Positions 33,261 through 41,876 of a stretch of DNA of 64,000 nucleotides are shown here, one piece after another. The first letter of the stretch is position 1; every line of letters begins with the position of its first letter. A program made the translations under genes and the position numbers. Source of the stretch: Streptomyces neyagawaensis (lineage in GTDB: Bacteria > Actinomycetota > Actinomycetes > Streptomycetales > Streptomycetaceae); NCBI RefSeq assembly GCF_023516595.1, contig NZ_JAMGBG010000001.1, positions 124,001-188,000 on the forward strand. The letters run 5' to 3'. The notes under the pieces were generated by a model that worked only from the letters and a program-made list of their open reading frames with translations, had not been told where the DNA came from and searched no databases.

Positions 33261-34952
33261 ATGGCCGCCACCCCGGAGAACTCCGCCACGCCCCGCCGTA
33301 AGGTGAGCCGTCACCGTGGCGAAGGACAGTGGGCCGCCGGACATTTCACCCCGCTGAACGGCAACGAGCAGTTCAAGAAGGACGACGACGGTCTCAATGT
33401 GCGGACACGCATTGAGACGATCTACTCGAAGCGCGGCTTCGACTCGATCGACCCGAACGACCTGCGCGGCCGGATGCGCTGGTGGGGTCTCTACACCCAG
33501 CGCAAGCCCGGGATCGACGGCGGCAAGACCGCGATCCTGGAGCCGGAGGAGCTGGACGACAAGTACTTCATGCTGCGGGTGCGCATCGACGGTGGCCGTC
33601 TCACCACGCGGCAACTGCGGGTGATCGGTGAGATCTCGCAGGAGTTCGCGCGGGGCACCGCCGACATCACCGACCGACAGAACGTGCAGTACCACTGGAT
33701 CCGGGTCGAGGACGTGCCCGAGATCTGGGAGCGGCTGGAGGCCGTGGGGCTGTCCACGACCGAGGCGTGCGGTGACACCCCGCGTGTGATCATCGGCTCG
33801 CCCGTCGCCGGTATCGCCGCCGACGAGATCATCGACGGCACACCCGCCATGGAGGAGATCCAGCGGCGGATCATCGGCAACAAGGACTTCTCCAACCTGC
33901 CCCGCAAGTTCAAGTCGGCGATCTCCGGTTCGCCGCTGCTGGACGTGGCCCACGAGATCAACGACATCGCCTTCGTCGGCGTCCGCCACCCCGAGCACGG
34001 CCCCGGCTTCGACCTGTGGGTCGGCGGCGGACTGTCCACCAACCCCAAGATCGGGCAGCGGCTCGGCGCATGGGTGCCGCTGGACGAGGTCGCGGACGTG
34101 TACGAGGGCGTCATCTCGATCTTCCGTGACTACGGCTACCGACGGCTGCGCACCCGCGCCCGCCTGAAGTTCCTCCTCGCGGACTGGGGCACCGAGAAGT
34201 TCCGCCAGGTCCTGGAGGACGAGTACCTCAAGCGGAAGCTGATCGACGGGCCCGCCCCCGACCAGCCCGTGGAGCGCTGGCGCGACCACGTCGGTGTGCA
34301 CCCGCAGAAGGACGGCCGCTACTACGTCGGGTTCGCCCCGCGTGTCGGCCGGGTCGACGGCACCACCCTCACGAAGATCGCCGACCTCGCCGAGGCCCAC
34401 GGCTCCGGCAGGGTCAGCACCACCGTCGAGCAGAAGATGATCGTGCTCGACGTCACCGAGGACCAGGTCGACTCGCTCGTCGCGGGGCTGGAGGCGCTGG
34501 ACCTCACGGTGAACCCGTCGCCGTTCCGGCGCGGCACGATGGCCTGCACCGGCATCGAGTACTGCAAGCTCGCGATCGTCGAGACCAAGGCCCGCGGCTC
34601 CTCCCTCATCGACGAACTGGAGCGCCGCCTCCCCGACTTCGACGAGCCGCTCACCATCAACATCAACGGCTGCCCCAACGCCTGCGCGCGTATCCAGGTG
34701 GCGGACATCGGTCTCAAGGGCCAGCTCGTCCTCAACGAGCGGGGCGAGCAGGTCGAGGGCTTCCAGGTGCACCTGGGCGGCGCGCTCGGCCTGGAGGCCG
34801 GGTTCGGCCGCAAGGTGCGCGGTCTGAAGGTCACCTCCGAAGAGCTTCCCGACTACGTCGAGCGGGTCCTCAGGCGCTTCGCGGAGGAGCGCGAGGACGG
34901 CGAGCGGTTCGCCACCTGGGTGGCGCGGGCCGGCGAGGAGTCCCTGTCATGA
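33261..34952 (+). CDS. assimilatory ferredoxin-dependent sulfite reductase (siroheme/4Fe-4S)
   Basis: 563 residues from ATG 33261, with GAAGGA 10-12 bases upstream. Two tandem ferredoxin-like/catalytic repeats are present. The siroheme-[4Fe-4S] ligands are Cys429 and Cys435 (CTGIEYC) and Cys471 and Cys475 (NGCPNAC), in the nitrite/sulfite reductase signature. It reduces sulfite to sulfide with six electrons from ferredoxin. Nitrite reductases share the fold, but the downstream cysH-C-D-N genes and the Cys leader settle the sulfite role (SirA/NirA-like). It is the first full gene of an operon running to about 42617, and its stop overlaps the next start (ATGA). Confidence 0.96.
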   Translation: MAATPENSATPRRKVSRHRGEGQWAAGHFTPLNGNEQFKKDDDGLNVRTRIETIYSKRGFDSIDPNDLRGRMRWWGLYTQRKPGIDGGKTAILEPEELDDKYFMLRVRIDGGRLTTRQLRVIGEISQEFARGTADITDRQNVQYHWIRVEDVPEIWERLEAVGLSTTEACGDTPRVIIGSPVAGIAADEIIDGTPAMEEIQRRIIGNKDFSNLPRKFKSAISGSPLLDVAHEINDIAFVGVRHPEHGPGFDLWVGGGLSTNPKIGQRLGAWVPLDEVADVYEGVISIFRDYGYRRLRTRARLKFLLADWGTEKFRQVLEDEYLKRKLIDGPAPDQPVERWRDHVGVHPQKDGRYYVGFAPRVGRVDGTTLTKIADLAEAHGSGRVSTTVEQKMIVLDVTEDQVDSLVAGLEALDLTVNPSPFRRGTMACTGIEYCKLAIVETKARGSSLIDELERRLPDFDEPLTININGCPNACARIQVADIGLKGQLVLNERGEQVEGFQVHLGGALGLEAGFGRKVRGLKVTSEELPDYVERVLRRFAEEREDGERFATWVARAGEESLS

Positions 34953-35128
34953 GCGAGCGAGCCGCGCCGTTCTACTGCCCCTACTGCGGCGACGAGGACC
35001 TGCGCCCGAACGAAGAGGGCCACGGCGCATGGGAATGCGGGGCCTGCAATCGAGCCTTCCAGCTGAAGTTCCTCGGGCTGCTGGCCCGGGGGCTTCAGCG
35101 AGCCGACAGCGGAGGGGACCACATATGA
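34949..35128 (+). CDS. small zinc-ribbon protein of the sulfur operon
   Basis: 59 residues. Two CxxC pairs, YCPYCG (Cys10, Cys13) and ECGACN (Cys30, Cys33), form a probable zinc ribbon. The rest is hydrophobic and basic (FQLKFLGLLARGLQRAD). Both ends overlap neighbours by ATGA (34949 with the sulfite reductase stop, 35125 with the cysH start), so it is translated with them. From memory, a protein of this size and Cys pattern sits between sir and cysH in other Streptomyces and mycobacteria. Its role is unknown: perhaps a ferredoxin-like or metal-handling partner of the reductase. Confidence 0.88.
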   Translation: MSERAAPFYCPYCGDEDLRPNEEGHGAWECGACNRAFQLKFLGLLARGLQRADSGGDHI

Positions 35129-35889
35129 CGACCGTTCAGGCGGATGGCGACACATCCGCGTCGCCGAGTGACGACGACACCGCGGCCGGCCCCGACGGGG
35201 CCCGGCGCGCCGAACTGAAGGCGCTCGCCGAGCAGGCCGGCCGTGATCTGGAGGACGCCTCGGCCCTGGAGATCCTCCGGTGGGCCGTGGACACCTTCGG
35301 CGAGCGGTTCTGCGTGACCTCCTCCATGGAGGACGCCGTGGTCGCGCACCTCGCCTCCCGGGCCCGGCCCGGCGTGGACGTGGTGTTCCTCGACACCGGC
35401 TACCACTTCCCGGAGACCATCGGCACCCGGGACGCGGTGGAGGCCGTGATGGACGTCAACGTCCTCACGATCACCCCGCGCCAGACGGTCGCCGAACAGG
35501 ACGCCGAGTACGGTCCGAAGCTGCACGACCGCGACCCGGACCTGTGCTGCTTCCTGCGCAAGGTCAAGCCGCTCGAGGAGGGCCTCGCCCGCTTCGACGC
35601 CTGGGCGACGGGCCTGCGCCGCGACGAGTCCCCGACCCGGGCGAACACCCCGGTCGTCGCCTGGGACGAGAAGCGGGGCAAGGTCAAGATCGCCCCGATC
35701 GCCCGCTGGACGCAGGACGACGTGGACGCCTACGTCGCCGAGCACGGGGTGCTCACCAACCCGCTCCTCATGGACGGTTACGCCTCCGTGGGCTGCGCCC
35801 CCTGCACCCGCCGCGTCGCCCCGGGCGAGGACGCGCGCGCCGGCCGCTGGGCCGGCAGCGCCAAGACCGAGTGCGGGCTGCACCTGTGA
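35125..35889 (+). CDS. cysH: assimilatory APS (adenylyl-sulfate) reductase, [4Fe-4S] type
   Basis: 254 residues. An N-terminal Asp/Ala-rich extension (1-25) precedes the PP-loop domain (FCVTSSMEDAVVAH near 62-75, then VFLDTGYHFPET). Cys141-Cys142 and Cys224/Cys227 (CAPC) are the four iron-sulfur ligands that mark reductases using APS rather than PAPS. The catalytic Cys250 is in the C-terminal ECGLH motif. The enzyme yields sulfite and AMP with thioredoxin. Although named cysH, PAPS use is unlikely. It is coupled to the zinc-ribbon gene upstream. Confidence 0.95.
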   Translation: MTTVQADGDTSASPSDDDTAAGPDGARRAELKALAEQAGRDLEDASALEILRWAVDTFGERFCVTSSMEDAVVAHLASRARPGVDVVFLDTGYHFPETIGTRDAVEAVMDVNVLTITPRQTVAEQDAEYGPKLHDRDPDLCCFLRKVKPLEEGLARFDAWATGLRRDESPTRANTPVVAWDEKRGKVKIAPIARWTQDDVDAYVAEHGVLTNPLLMDGYASVGCAPCTRRVAPGEDARAGRWAGSAKTECGLHL

Positions 35890-35930
35890 CCGCGACCGTG
35901 CCCGTGCCCGTGACGAACCAGGAGAACCAA

Positions 35931-36467
35931 GTGACGACCGGAGCCACCGTCTGGCTCACGGGTCTGCCGAGCGCCGGCAAGACCACCATCGCCTACGAAC
36001 TGGCGGACCGGCTGCGTGAGGAGGGCCACCTCGTCGAGGTGCTCGACGGCGACGAGATCCGCGAGTTCCTCACCGCCGGACTCGGCTTCAGCCGCGCCGA
36101 CCGGCACACCAACGTGCAGCGCATCGGCTTCCTCGCCGACCTGCTCGCCCGCAACGGCGTCAAGGTGCTGGTCCCGGTCATCGCGCCGTACGCCGACAGC
36201 CGCGAGGCGGTGCGCCGGCGGCACGCGGCGAGCGGTGCCGCGTACGTGGAGGTGCATGTGGCCACTCCGGTCGAGGTGTGCTCCGAACGTGATGTGAAGG
36301 GGCTGTACGCCAAGCAGGCGGCGGGCGAGATCTCCGGGCTGACCGGGGTCGACGACCCGTACGAGGCGCCCGTGAACCCGGACCTGCGCATCGAGTCGCA
36401 GGACCAGACGGTCCAGGAGTCCGCGGCGCTGGTCCACAAGCTGCTCACCGAGAGGGGTCTGGCATGA
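35931..36467 (+). CDS. cysC: adenylyl-sulfate (APS) kinase
   Basis: 178 residues from GTG 35931, chosen because GGAGAA lies about 7 bases upstream and the P-loop then falls at the usual place. An earlier GTG at 35886 overlaps the cysH stop (GTGA) and would add 15 low-complexity residues. Seen: WLTGLPSAGKTT (Walker A, about 8-19), LDGDEIREF and the family's FSRADRHTNVQRIGFLA. It makes PAPS from APS and ATP. Because the neighbouring reductase appears to use APS, PAPS here may serve sulfotransferases instead. Its stop overlaps cysD (ATGA). Confidence 0.94.
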   Translation: MTTGATVWLTGLPSAGKTTIAYELADRLREEGHLVEVLDGDEIREFLTAGLGFSRADRHTNVQRIGFLADLLARNGVKVLVPVIAPYADSREAVRRRHAASGAAYVEVHVATPVEVCSERDVKGLYAKQAAGEISGLTGVDDPYEAPVNPDLRIESQDQTVQESAALVHKLLTERGLA

Positions 36468-37402
36468 CGACGACCGTCGCGGCCGTGTCCGAGGGCACCG
36501 GCACGCCGTACACCCTCTCCCATCTGGACGCGCTGGAGTCCGAGGCCGTCCACATCTTCCGCGAGGTGGCGGGCGAGTTCGAGCGGCCGGTGATCCTGTT
36601 CTCCGGCGGCAAGGACTCCATCGTCATGCTGCACCTAGCGCTGAAGGCGTTCGCCCCGGCGGCGATCCCCTTCTCCCTGCTGCACGTGGACACCGGGCAC
36701 AACTTCCCCGAGGTGCTGGAGTACCGCGACCGCACGGTGGCCCAGCACAACCTGCGGCTGCACGTGGCGTCGGTGCAGGACTACATCGACCGCGGGGTCC
36801 TCAAGGAGCGCCCCGACGGCACCCGCAACCCGTTGCAGACGCTGCCGCTGACGGAGAAGATCCAGTCGGAGAAGTTCGACGCGGTCTTCGGCGGCGGCCG
36901 TCGCGACGAGGAGAAGGCGCGCGCCAAGGAGCGGGTGTTCTCGCTGCGCGACGAGTTCTCCCAGTGGGACCCGCGCCGTCAGCGCCCCGAGCTGTGGCAG
37001 CTCTACAACGGGCGGCACGCGCCCGGCGAGCACGTCCGGGTCTTCCCGCTCTCCAACTGGACCGAGCTGGACGTCTGGCAGTACATCGCCCGCGAGGGCA
37101 TCGAACTGCCGGAGATCTACTTCGCGCACGAGCGTGACGTGTTCCAGCGGGCCGGCATGTGGCTGACCGCCGGCGAGTGGGGCGGCCCGAAGGAGGGCGA
37201 GACCGTCGAGAAGCGGCTCATCCGCTACCGGACTGTGGGTGACATGTCCTGCACCGGTGCCGTCGACTCCGACGCCGTGACGCTGGAGCAGGTCATCACC
37301 GAGATCGCCGCGTCCCGGCTCACCGAGCGGGGCGCCACCCGCGCCGACGACAAGCTGTCCGAGGCCGCGATGGAAGACCGCAAGCGCGAGGGGTACTTCT
37401 AA
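36464..37402 (+). CDS. cysD: sulfate adenylyltransferase subunit 2
   Basis: 312 residues from ATG 36464, overlapping the cysC stop. It is the N-type ATP pyrophosphatase subunit of ATP sulfurylase: the PP-loop is ILFSGGKDSIVMLH (about 45-58), followed by LLHVDTGHNFPEVLEYRD and the conserved VFGGGRRDEEKARAKER, NWTELDVWQYI and GDMSCTGAV motifs. With CysN it makes APS from sulfate and ATP, driven by GTP hydrolysis. Length matches the family. Two bases separate its stop from the cysN ATG. Confidence 0.97.
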   Translation: MTTTVAAVSEGTGTPYTLSHLDALESEAVHIFREVAGEFERPVILFSGGKDSIVMLHLALKAFAPAAIPFSLLHVDTGHNFPEVLEYRDRTVAQHNLRLHVASVQDYIDRGVLKERPDGTRNPLQTLPLTEKIQSEKFDAVFGGGRRDEEKARAKERVFSLRDEFSQWDPRRQRPELWQLYNGRHAPGEHVRVFPLSNWTELDVWQYIAREGIELPEIYFAHERDVFQRAGMWLTAGEWGGPKEGETVEKRLIRYRTVGDMSCTGAVDSDAVTLEQVITEIAASRLTERGATRADDKLSEAAMEDRKREGYF

Positions 37403-37404
37403 GC

Positions 37405-38733
37405 ATGACGACGACCGCGGAACTCTCCGCCACCACACTCCTCAGGTTCGCCACCGCGGGCTCCGTCGACGACGGCAAGTCCACCCTCGTCGGCCGGCTG
37501 CTGCACGACTCCAAGTCGGTCCTCACCGACCAGCTGGAGGCCGTGGAGCGCGCCTCGGCGAGCCGCGGCCAGGAGGGCCCGGACCTCGCGCTGCTCACCG
37601 ACGGTCTGCGGGCCGAGCGGGAGCAGGGCATCACCATCGACGTGGCGTACCGCTACTTCGCCACGGCCAAGCGCCGGTTCATCCTCGCCGACACGCCCGG
37701 CCATGTGCAGTACACCCGCAACATGGTGACGGGTGCCTCCACCGCCGAGCTGACGGTGATCCTGGTCGACGCCCGCAACGGTGTCGTCGAGCAGACCCGT
37801 CGGCACGCCGCGATCGCCGCGCTGCTGCGCGTCCCGCACGTGGTGCTCGCCGTCAACAAGATGGACCTCGTCGCGTACGAGGAAAAGGTCTTCGCGGCGA
37901 TCGCCGAGGAGTTCACGGCGTACGCGATCGAGCTGGGCGTCCCCGAGGTCACCGCGATCCCGATCTCGGCGCTGGCCGGCGACAACGTGGTGGAGCCGTC
38001 CGCGCACATGGACTGGTACGGCGGCCCGACGGTCCTGGAGCACCTGGAGACCGTGCCGGTCAGCCACGACCTGGCACACTGCCACGCGCGGCTGCCCGTG
38101 CAGTACGTGATCCGCCCGCAGACCGCCGAGCACCCCGACTACCGGGGGTACGCCGGTCAGATCGCCGCCGGTACGTTCCGGGTGGGCGACCCGGTGACGG
38201 TGCTGCCGTCCGGCCGTGCGACGAAGGTCGCCGGCATCGACCTGCTGGGCAAGCCGGTCGACGTGGCCTACACCCCGCAGTCGGTGACGCTCCTGCTGGA
38301 GGACGACATCGACATCTCGCGCGGCGACCTGATCGTGCCGAGCAAGGACGCGCCCGCGACGACGCAGGACATCGAGGCGACCGTGTGCCATGTCGCCGAC
38401 CAGCCGCTGACGGTCGGCCACCGGGTGCTCCTCAAGCACGGCACCCGCACGGTGAAGGCGATCGTCAAGGACATCCCGTCCCGTCTCACGCTCGACGACC
38501 TGTCCCTGCACCCGCACCCGGGGCAGCTCGTCGCCAACGACATCGGCCGGGTGAAGGTCCGTACGGCGGAGGCGCTGCCGGTCGACTCCTACGCCGACTC
38601 CCGCCGCACCGGTTCGTTCATCCTGATCGACCCGTCCGACGGCACGACCCTGACCGCCGGGATGGTCGGCGAGTCGTTCGCCTCCCCGGAGCCCGTCAAG
38701 GACGACTCCGAGGACGACGGGTGGGACTTCTGA
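37405..38733 (+). CDS. cysN: sulfate adenylyltransferase subunit 1 (GTPase)
   Basis: 442 residues. An elongation-factor-like GTPase: G1 GSVDDGKSTL (about 16-25), the switch region REQGITIDVAYRYF, G3 DTPGH, G4 NKMD and G5 SALAGD. Beta-barrel domains 2 and 3 follow and the C-terminus is acidic. It powers the CysD reaction. It is a stand-alone CysN without a fused CysC, consistent with the separate kinase gene upstream. A 235-bp gap to the sulfonate-binding protein gene may carry a secondary promoter. Confidence 0.97.
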   Translation: MTTTAELSATTLLRFATAGSVDDGKSTLVGRLLHDSKSVLTDQLEAVERASASRGQEGPDLALLTDGLRAEREQGITIDVAYRYFATAKRRFILADTPGHVQYTRNMVTGASTAELTVILVDARNGVVEQTRRHAAIAALLRVPHVVLAVNKMDLVAYEEKVFAAIAEEFTAYAIELGVPEVTAIPISALAGDNVVEPSAHMDWYGGPTVLEHLETVPVSHDLAHCHARLPVQYVIRPQTAEHPDYRGYAGQIAAGTFRVGDPVTVLPSGRATKVAGIDLLGKPVDVAYTPQSVTLLLEDDIDISRGDLIVPSKDAPATTQDIEATVCHVADQPLTVGHRVLLKHGTRTVKAIVKDIPSRLTLDDLSLHPHPGQLVANDIGRVKVRTAEALPVDSYADSRRTGSFILIDPSDGTTLTAGMVGESFASPEPVKDDSEDDGWDF

Positions 38734-38968
38734 CATGAAACCCGTGGACTACTACGCGACGTTCGCGAAGGAGGGCGGCCGTGTCGGCTCCGGCGCCCTC
38801 GGCAGCGGGCAGGGCGGGGTCGCCCGATGTGTGCGTTGACGTACGCGCACCGCTTGCGCGCCCCGTCCCCCCACCGGACGTCCCCGTTGCGACGAAGACC
38901 TTTTTCCTGATTCCCCGGCCACACCCCGAGGGGCTGTGACCGCCGGGCCTCCGAGAGGAACCCCTCCC

Positions 38969-40078
38969 GTGCCTGCCATCCGCTCATCCGCCTTCCGGCG
39001 CTCCGTCGCGGTCATCGCAACGCTTCCCCTGCTCACCCTCGCCGCCTGCGGCTACGGCTCCCAGGCCAAGGACGACGACACCGCCAAGGTCGCCGCCGGG
39101 GCCAAGAAGATCGAGGGTCTCGACACCGTCAAGATCGGCTACTTCGGCAACCTGACGCACGCCACCGCGCTGGTCGGCCGTCAGGAAGGCATCTTCCAGA
39201 AGGAGCTCGGCGCCACCAAGGCCGAGTACGCGACCTTCAACGCCGGGCCGTCCGAGATCGAGGCGCTGAACTCGAAGTCCATCGACATCGGCTGGATCGG
39301 CCCCTCCCCGGCGATCAACGGCTACACCAAGTCCGCGGGCAAGGGCCTGCGCATCATCAGCGGTTCGGCCTCCGGCGGTGTGAAGCTCGTCGTGAACCCG
39401 GACAAGATCAAGTCCCTGAAGGACGTCAGGGGCAAGAAGATCGCGACGCCGCAGCTCGGCAACACCCAGGACGTGGCGTTCCTCAACTGGATCGCCGAGC
39501 AGGGCTGGAAGGTCGACGCCGAGAGCGGCAAGGGCGACGTCTCCGTCGTCCGCACCGACAACAAGATCACCCCTGACGCCTACAAGTCGGGCTCCATCGA
39601 CGGCGCGTGGGTGCCGGAGCCGACCGCGTCCAAGCTCGTCGCCGAGGGCGCGAAGGTGCTGCTGGACGAGGCCGACCTGTGGCCGGACAAGAAGTTCGTG
39701 ATCACGAACATCATCGTGCGGCAGGACTTCCTGAAGGAGCACCCGAAGGTCGTCGAGGCGGTGCTGCGCGGCGCGGTCAAGACGAACGCCTTCATCAACT
39801 CCGACGGGGAGAAGGCGAAGGCGGCCGCCAACGCCCGTCTGAAGGAGGACTCGGGCAAGGCCCTGGACGCCAAGGTCCTCGACCCGGCGTGGACGTCGAT
39901 CCAGTTCACCAACGACCCGCTGGCCTCCACCCTCAACACCGAGGCGGAGCACGCGGTCAAGGCCGGTCTGCTGAAGGACCCGCTGCTGGACGGCATCTAC
40001 GACCTGTCGATCCTCAACAAGGTCCTGAAGGCCGAGGGCGAGTCCGAGGTCGACGACGCCGGTCTCGGCGTCAAGTAA
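38969..40078 (+). CDS. sulfonate/sulfur-type ABC transporter substrate-binding lipoprotein
   Basis: 369 residues from GTG 38969 with GAGAGGAA 8 bases upstream. A lipoprotein signal ends at LTLAAC (about 23-28). The mature part is an SsuA/TauA-like type-II binding protein: VKIGYFGNLTHATALVGRQEG, FNAGPSEIEALNSKSIDIGWIGPSPAINGY and DVRGKKIATPQLGNTQD. Within the sulfur operon this is likely an aliphatic-sulfonate or sulfate-ester receptor. The 235-bp gap after cysN has no convincing gene; two tiny frames there are discussed under rejected items. Confidence 0.93.
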   Translation: MPAIRSSAFRRSVAVIATLPLLTLAACGYGSQAKDDDTAKVAAGAKKIEGLDTVKIGYFGNLTHATALVGRQEGIFQKELGATKAEYATFNAGPSEIEALNSKSIDIGWIGPSPAINGYTKSAGKGLRIISGSASGGVKLVVNPDKIKSLKDVRGKKIATPQLGNTQDVAFLNWIAEQGWKVDAESGKGDVSVVRTDNKITPDAYKSGSIDGAWVPEPTASKLVAEGAKVLLDEADLWPDKKFVITNIIVRQDFLKEHPKVVEAVLRGAVKTNAFINSDGEKAKAAANARLKEDSGKALDAKVLDPAWTSIQFTNDPLASTLNTEAEHAVKAGLLKDPLLDGIYDLSILNKVLKAEGESEVDDAGLGVK

Positions 40079-40112
40079 CCCCAGTCCGCTGAGTTCCCAG
40101 GAGGTGACGACC

Positions 40113-40901
40113 ATGGCCACCGCACTCGCCAAGGCCGCCGACGGTGTCGGGACCGTCGAGCACGCCGCCCGTATCGAGCACGTGTCGAAGTCCTTCGCCG
40201 GACCCGCCGGGCAGCAGCTCGTCCTCGACGACATCACCCTCGATGTCGCTCCGGGCGAGTTCGTCACCCTCCTGGGGGCCTCGGGCTGCGGCAAGTCCAC
40301 GCTGCTCAACCTGGTCGCTGGGCTCGACCAGCCCAGCCAGGGCAGCATCAGCACCGACGGGCGGCCCGCCCTGATGTTCCAGGAGCACGCCCTGTTCCCG
40401 TGGCTGACCGCGGGCAAGAACATCGAACTCGCCCTGAAGCTCAGGGGGGTTCCGAAGAACGAGCGGCGCGAGCGCGCCGAGAACCTGCTCGAACTCGTTC
40501 GGTTGAAGGGCGCGTACGGCAAGCGGGTGCACGAACTGTCCGGCGGTATGCGTCAGCGGGTGGCGCTGGCGCGGGCGCTCGGACAGGAGAGCAAGCTCCT
40601 GCTGATGGACGAGCCGTTCGCGGCGCTCGACGCCATCACGCGGGACGTGCTGCACGACGAGCTGACCCGGATCTGGGAGGAGACGCGGCTCTCCGTCCTC
40701 TTCGTCACGCACAACGTCCGTGAGGCGGTGCGCCTCGCCCAGCGGGTGGTGCTGCTGTCCTCGCGTCCGGGCCGGGTGGCCCGGGAGTGGCGGGTGGACA
40801 TCCCGCAGCCGCGCCGTATTGAGGACGCGCCGGTGGCGGAGCTGTCCCTGGAGATCACCGATGTTCTGCGTGAGGAGATCCGCCGTCATGGCCAGCAGTG
40901 A
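40113..40901 (+). CDS. sulfonate-type ABC transporter ATP-binding protein
   Basis: 262 residues from ATG 40113 with CAGGAGGTGA upstream. An ABC ATPase of the SsuB/TauB type: Walker A GASGCGKST, Q-loop LMFQEHALFPWL, signature LSGGMRQRVALARAL, Walker B LLLMDEPFAALD and switch His in VLFVTHNVREA. It powers the adjacent permease. The last 14 bases overlap the permease start, a sign of coupled translation. Order is SBP, ATPase, permease, as in many ssu operons of actinobacteria. Confidence 0.96.
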   Translation: MATALAKAADGVGTVEHAARIEHVSKSFAGPAGQQLVLDDITLDVAPGEFVTLLGASGCGKSTLLNLVAGLDQPSQGSISTDGRPALMFQEHALFPWLTAGKNIELALKLRGVPKNERRERAENLLELVRLKGAYGKRVHELSGGMRQRVALARALGQESKLLLMDEPFAALDAITRDVLHDELTRIWEETRLSVLFVTHNVREAVRLAQRVVLLSSRPGRVAREWRVDIPQPRRIEDAPVAELSLEITDVLREEIRRHGQQ

Positions 40902-41802
40902 GACGAGGACGACGGACACCCTCGAGGCGCCTGCCGGCGACAAGGACCGGCTCGGGGGGGTGGAGGCGGGTCTCGACGCGCTGGAGACGACCGGCACCGG
41001 TCGGCCCTCCTTCGGCGAGACCCTCCGCACCAAGATCGTGCCGCCGGTCGTCGCGGTCGTGCTGGTCCTCGCTGTGTGGCAGGGCCTGATCTCGTTCGGG
41101 ATCGTCACGGACCCGGGCACGCTGCCCTCGCCGTCCGCCGTGTGGGACGCGGCGGAGCAGGCGTGGCTGGAGGGCAAGCTGCTCGAATACATCTGGACGA
41201 GCGTCTCGCGCGGCCTGTTCGGCTTCGTGATCGCGCTGGCGATCGGCACCCCGTTGGGCATCCTGGTGGCCCGGGTGCGGTTCGTGCGCGCGGCGATCGG
41301 GCCGATCCTCTCCGGTCTCCAGTCCCTGCCGTCGGTGGCGTGGGTGCCGCCGGCCGTGGTGTGGCTGGGCCTGAGCGACGAGATGATGTACGCGGTGATC
41401 CTGCTCGGCGCGGTCCCGTCGATCGCCAACGGGCTGGTCTCCGGTATCGACCAGGTGCCGCCGCTGTATCTGCGGGCGGGCCGCACCATGGGCGCCACCG
41501 GGCTCCAGGGCGCCTGGCACATCGTGATGCCGGCCGCGCTGCCCGGTTATCTGGCGGGCCTGAAGCAGGGCTGGGCGTTCTCGTGGCGCTCGCTGATGGC
41601 GGCGGAGATCATCGCCAACCACCCCGACCTCGGAGTGGGCCTCGGCCAGCTGCTGGAGAACGGCCGCACCAGCATCGACATGGCCACCGTCTTCCTCGCC
41701 ATCTTCCTGATCCTGCTGGTCGGTATCGCCATCGACCTGCTGATCTTCAGCCCCTTGGAGCGCCGGGTCCTGCGCGGCCGCGGTCTGCTCGTGAAGAGCT
41801 GA
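40888..41802 (+). CDS. sulfonate-type ABC transporter permease
   Basis: 304 residues from ATG 40888. The N-terminal about 50 residues are hydrophilic (Thr/Glu/Asp-rich) and cytoplasmic. Six TM segments follow in the SsuC/BPD_transp_1 pattern, with the EAA-type loop around YLRAGRTMGATGLQGAWHIVMPAALPGYLAGLKQGWAFS in the third quarter. It is the inner-membrane channel for the substrate delivered by the upstream lipoprotein. It is followed 74 bases later by the sirohydrochlorin-chelatase-like gene. Confidence 0.95.
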   Translation: MASSETRTTDTLEAPAGDKDRLGGVEAGLDALETTGTGRPSFGETLRTKIVPPVVAVVLVLAVWQGLISFGIVTDPGTLPSPSAVWDAAEQAWLEGKLLEYIWTSVSRGLFGFVIALAIGTPLGILVARVRFVRAAIGPILSGLQSLPSVAWVPPAVVWLGLSDEMMYAVILLGAVPSIANGLVSGIDQVPPLYLRAGRTMGATGLQGAWHIVMPAALPGYLAGLKQGWAFSWRSLMAAEIIANHPDLGVGLGQLLENGRTSIDMATVFLAIFLILLVGIAIDLLIFSPLERRVLRGRGLLVKS

Positions 41803-41876
41803 CAGCGGAGCCGCATCCGAACCGAACCGCACGCCGGAACAGGAACAGAGACACAGACCGGAAAGAGCCCGACTCC

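Noticed and set aside
38735..38839. A 34-residue frame (MKPVDYYATFAKEGG...) starting one base after the cysN stop
   Set aside because: The start is close to cysN and the first residues look natural, but the ribosome site is poor, the second half is Gly/Arg low complexity and I know no homologue. It could be real; the evidence is too thin for a feature.
38827..38910. A 27-residue frame (MCALTYAHRLRAP...) upstream of the sulfonate-binding protein, considered as a second leader peptide
   Set aside because: It lacks the conserved R-R-H-V-D-L-G-R core and a late Cys, and has no good ribosome site.
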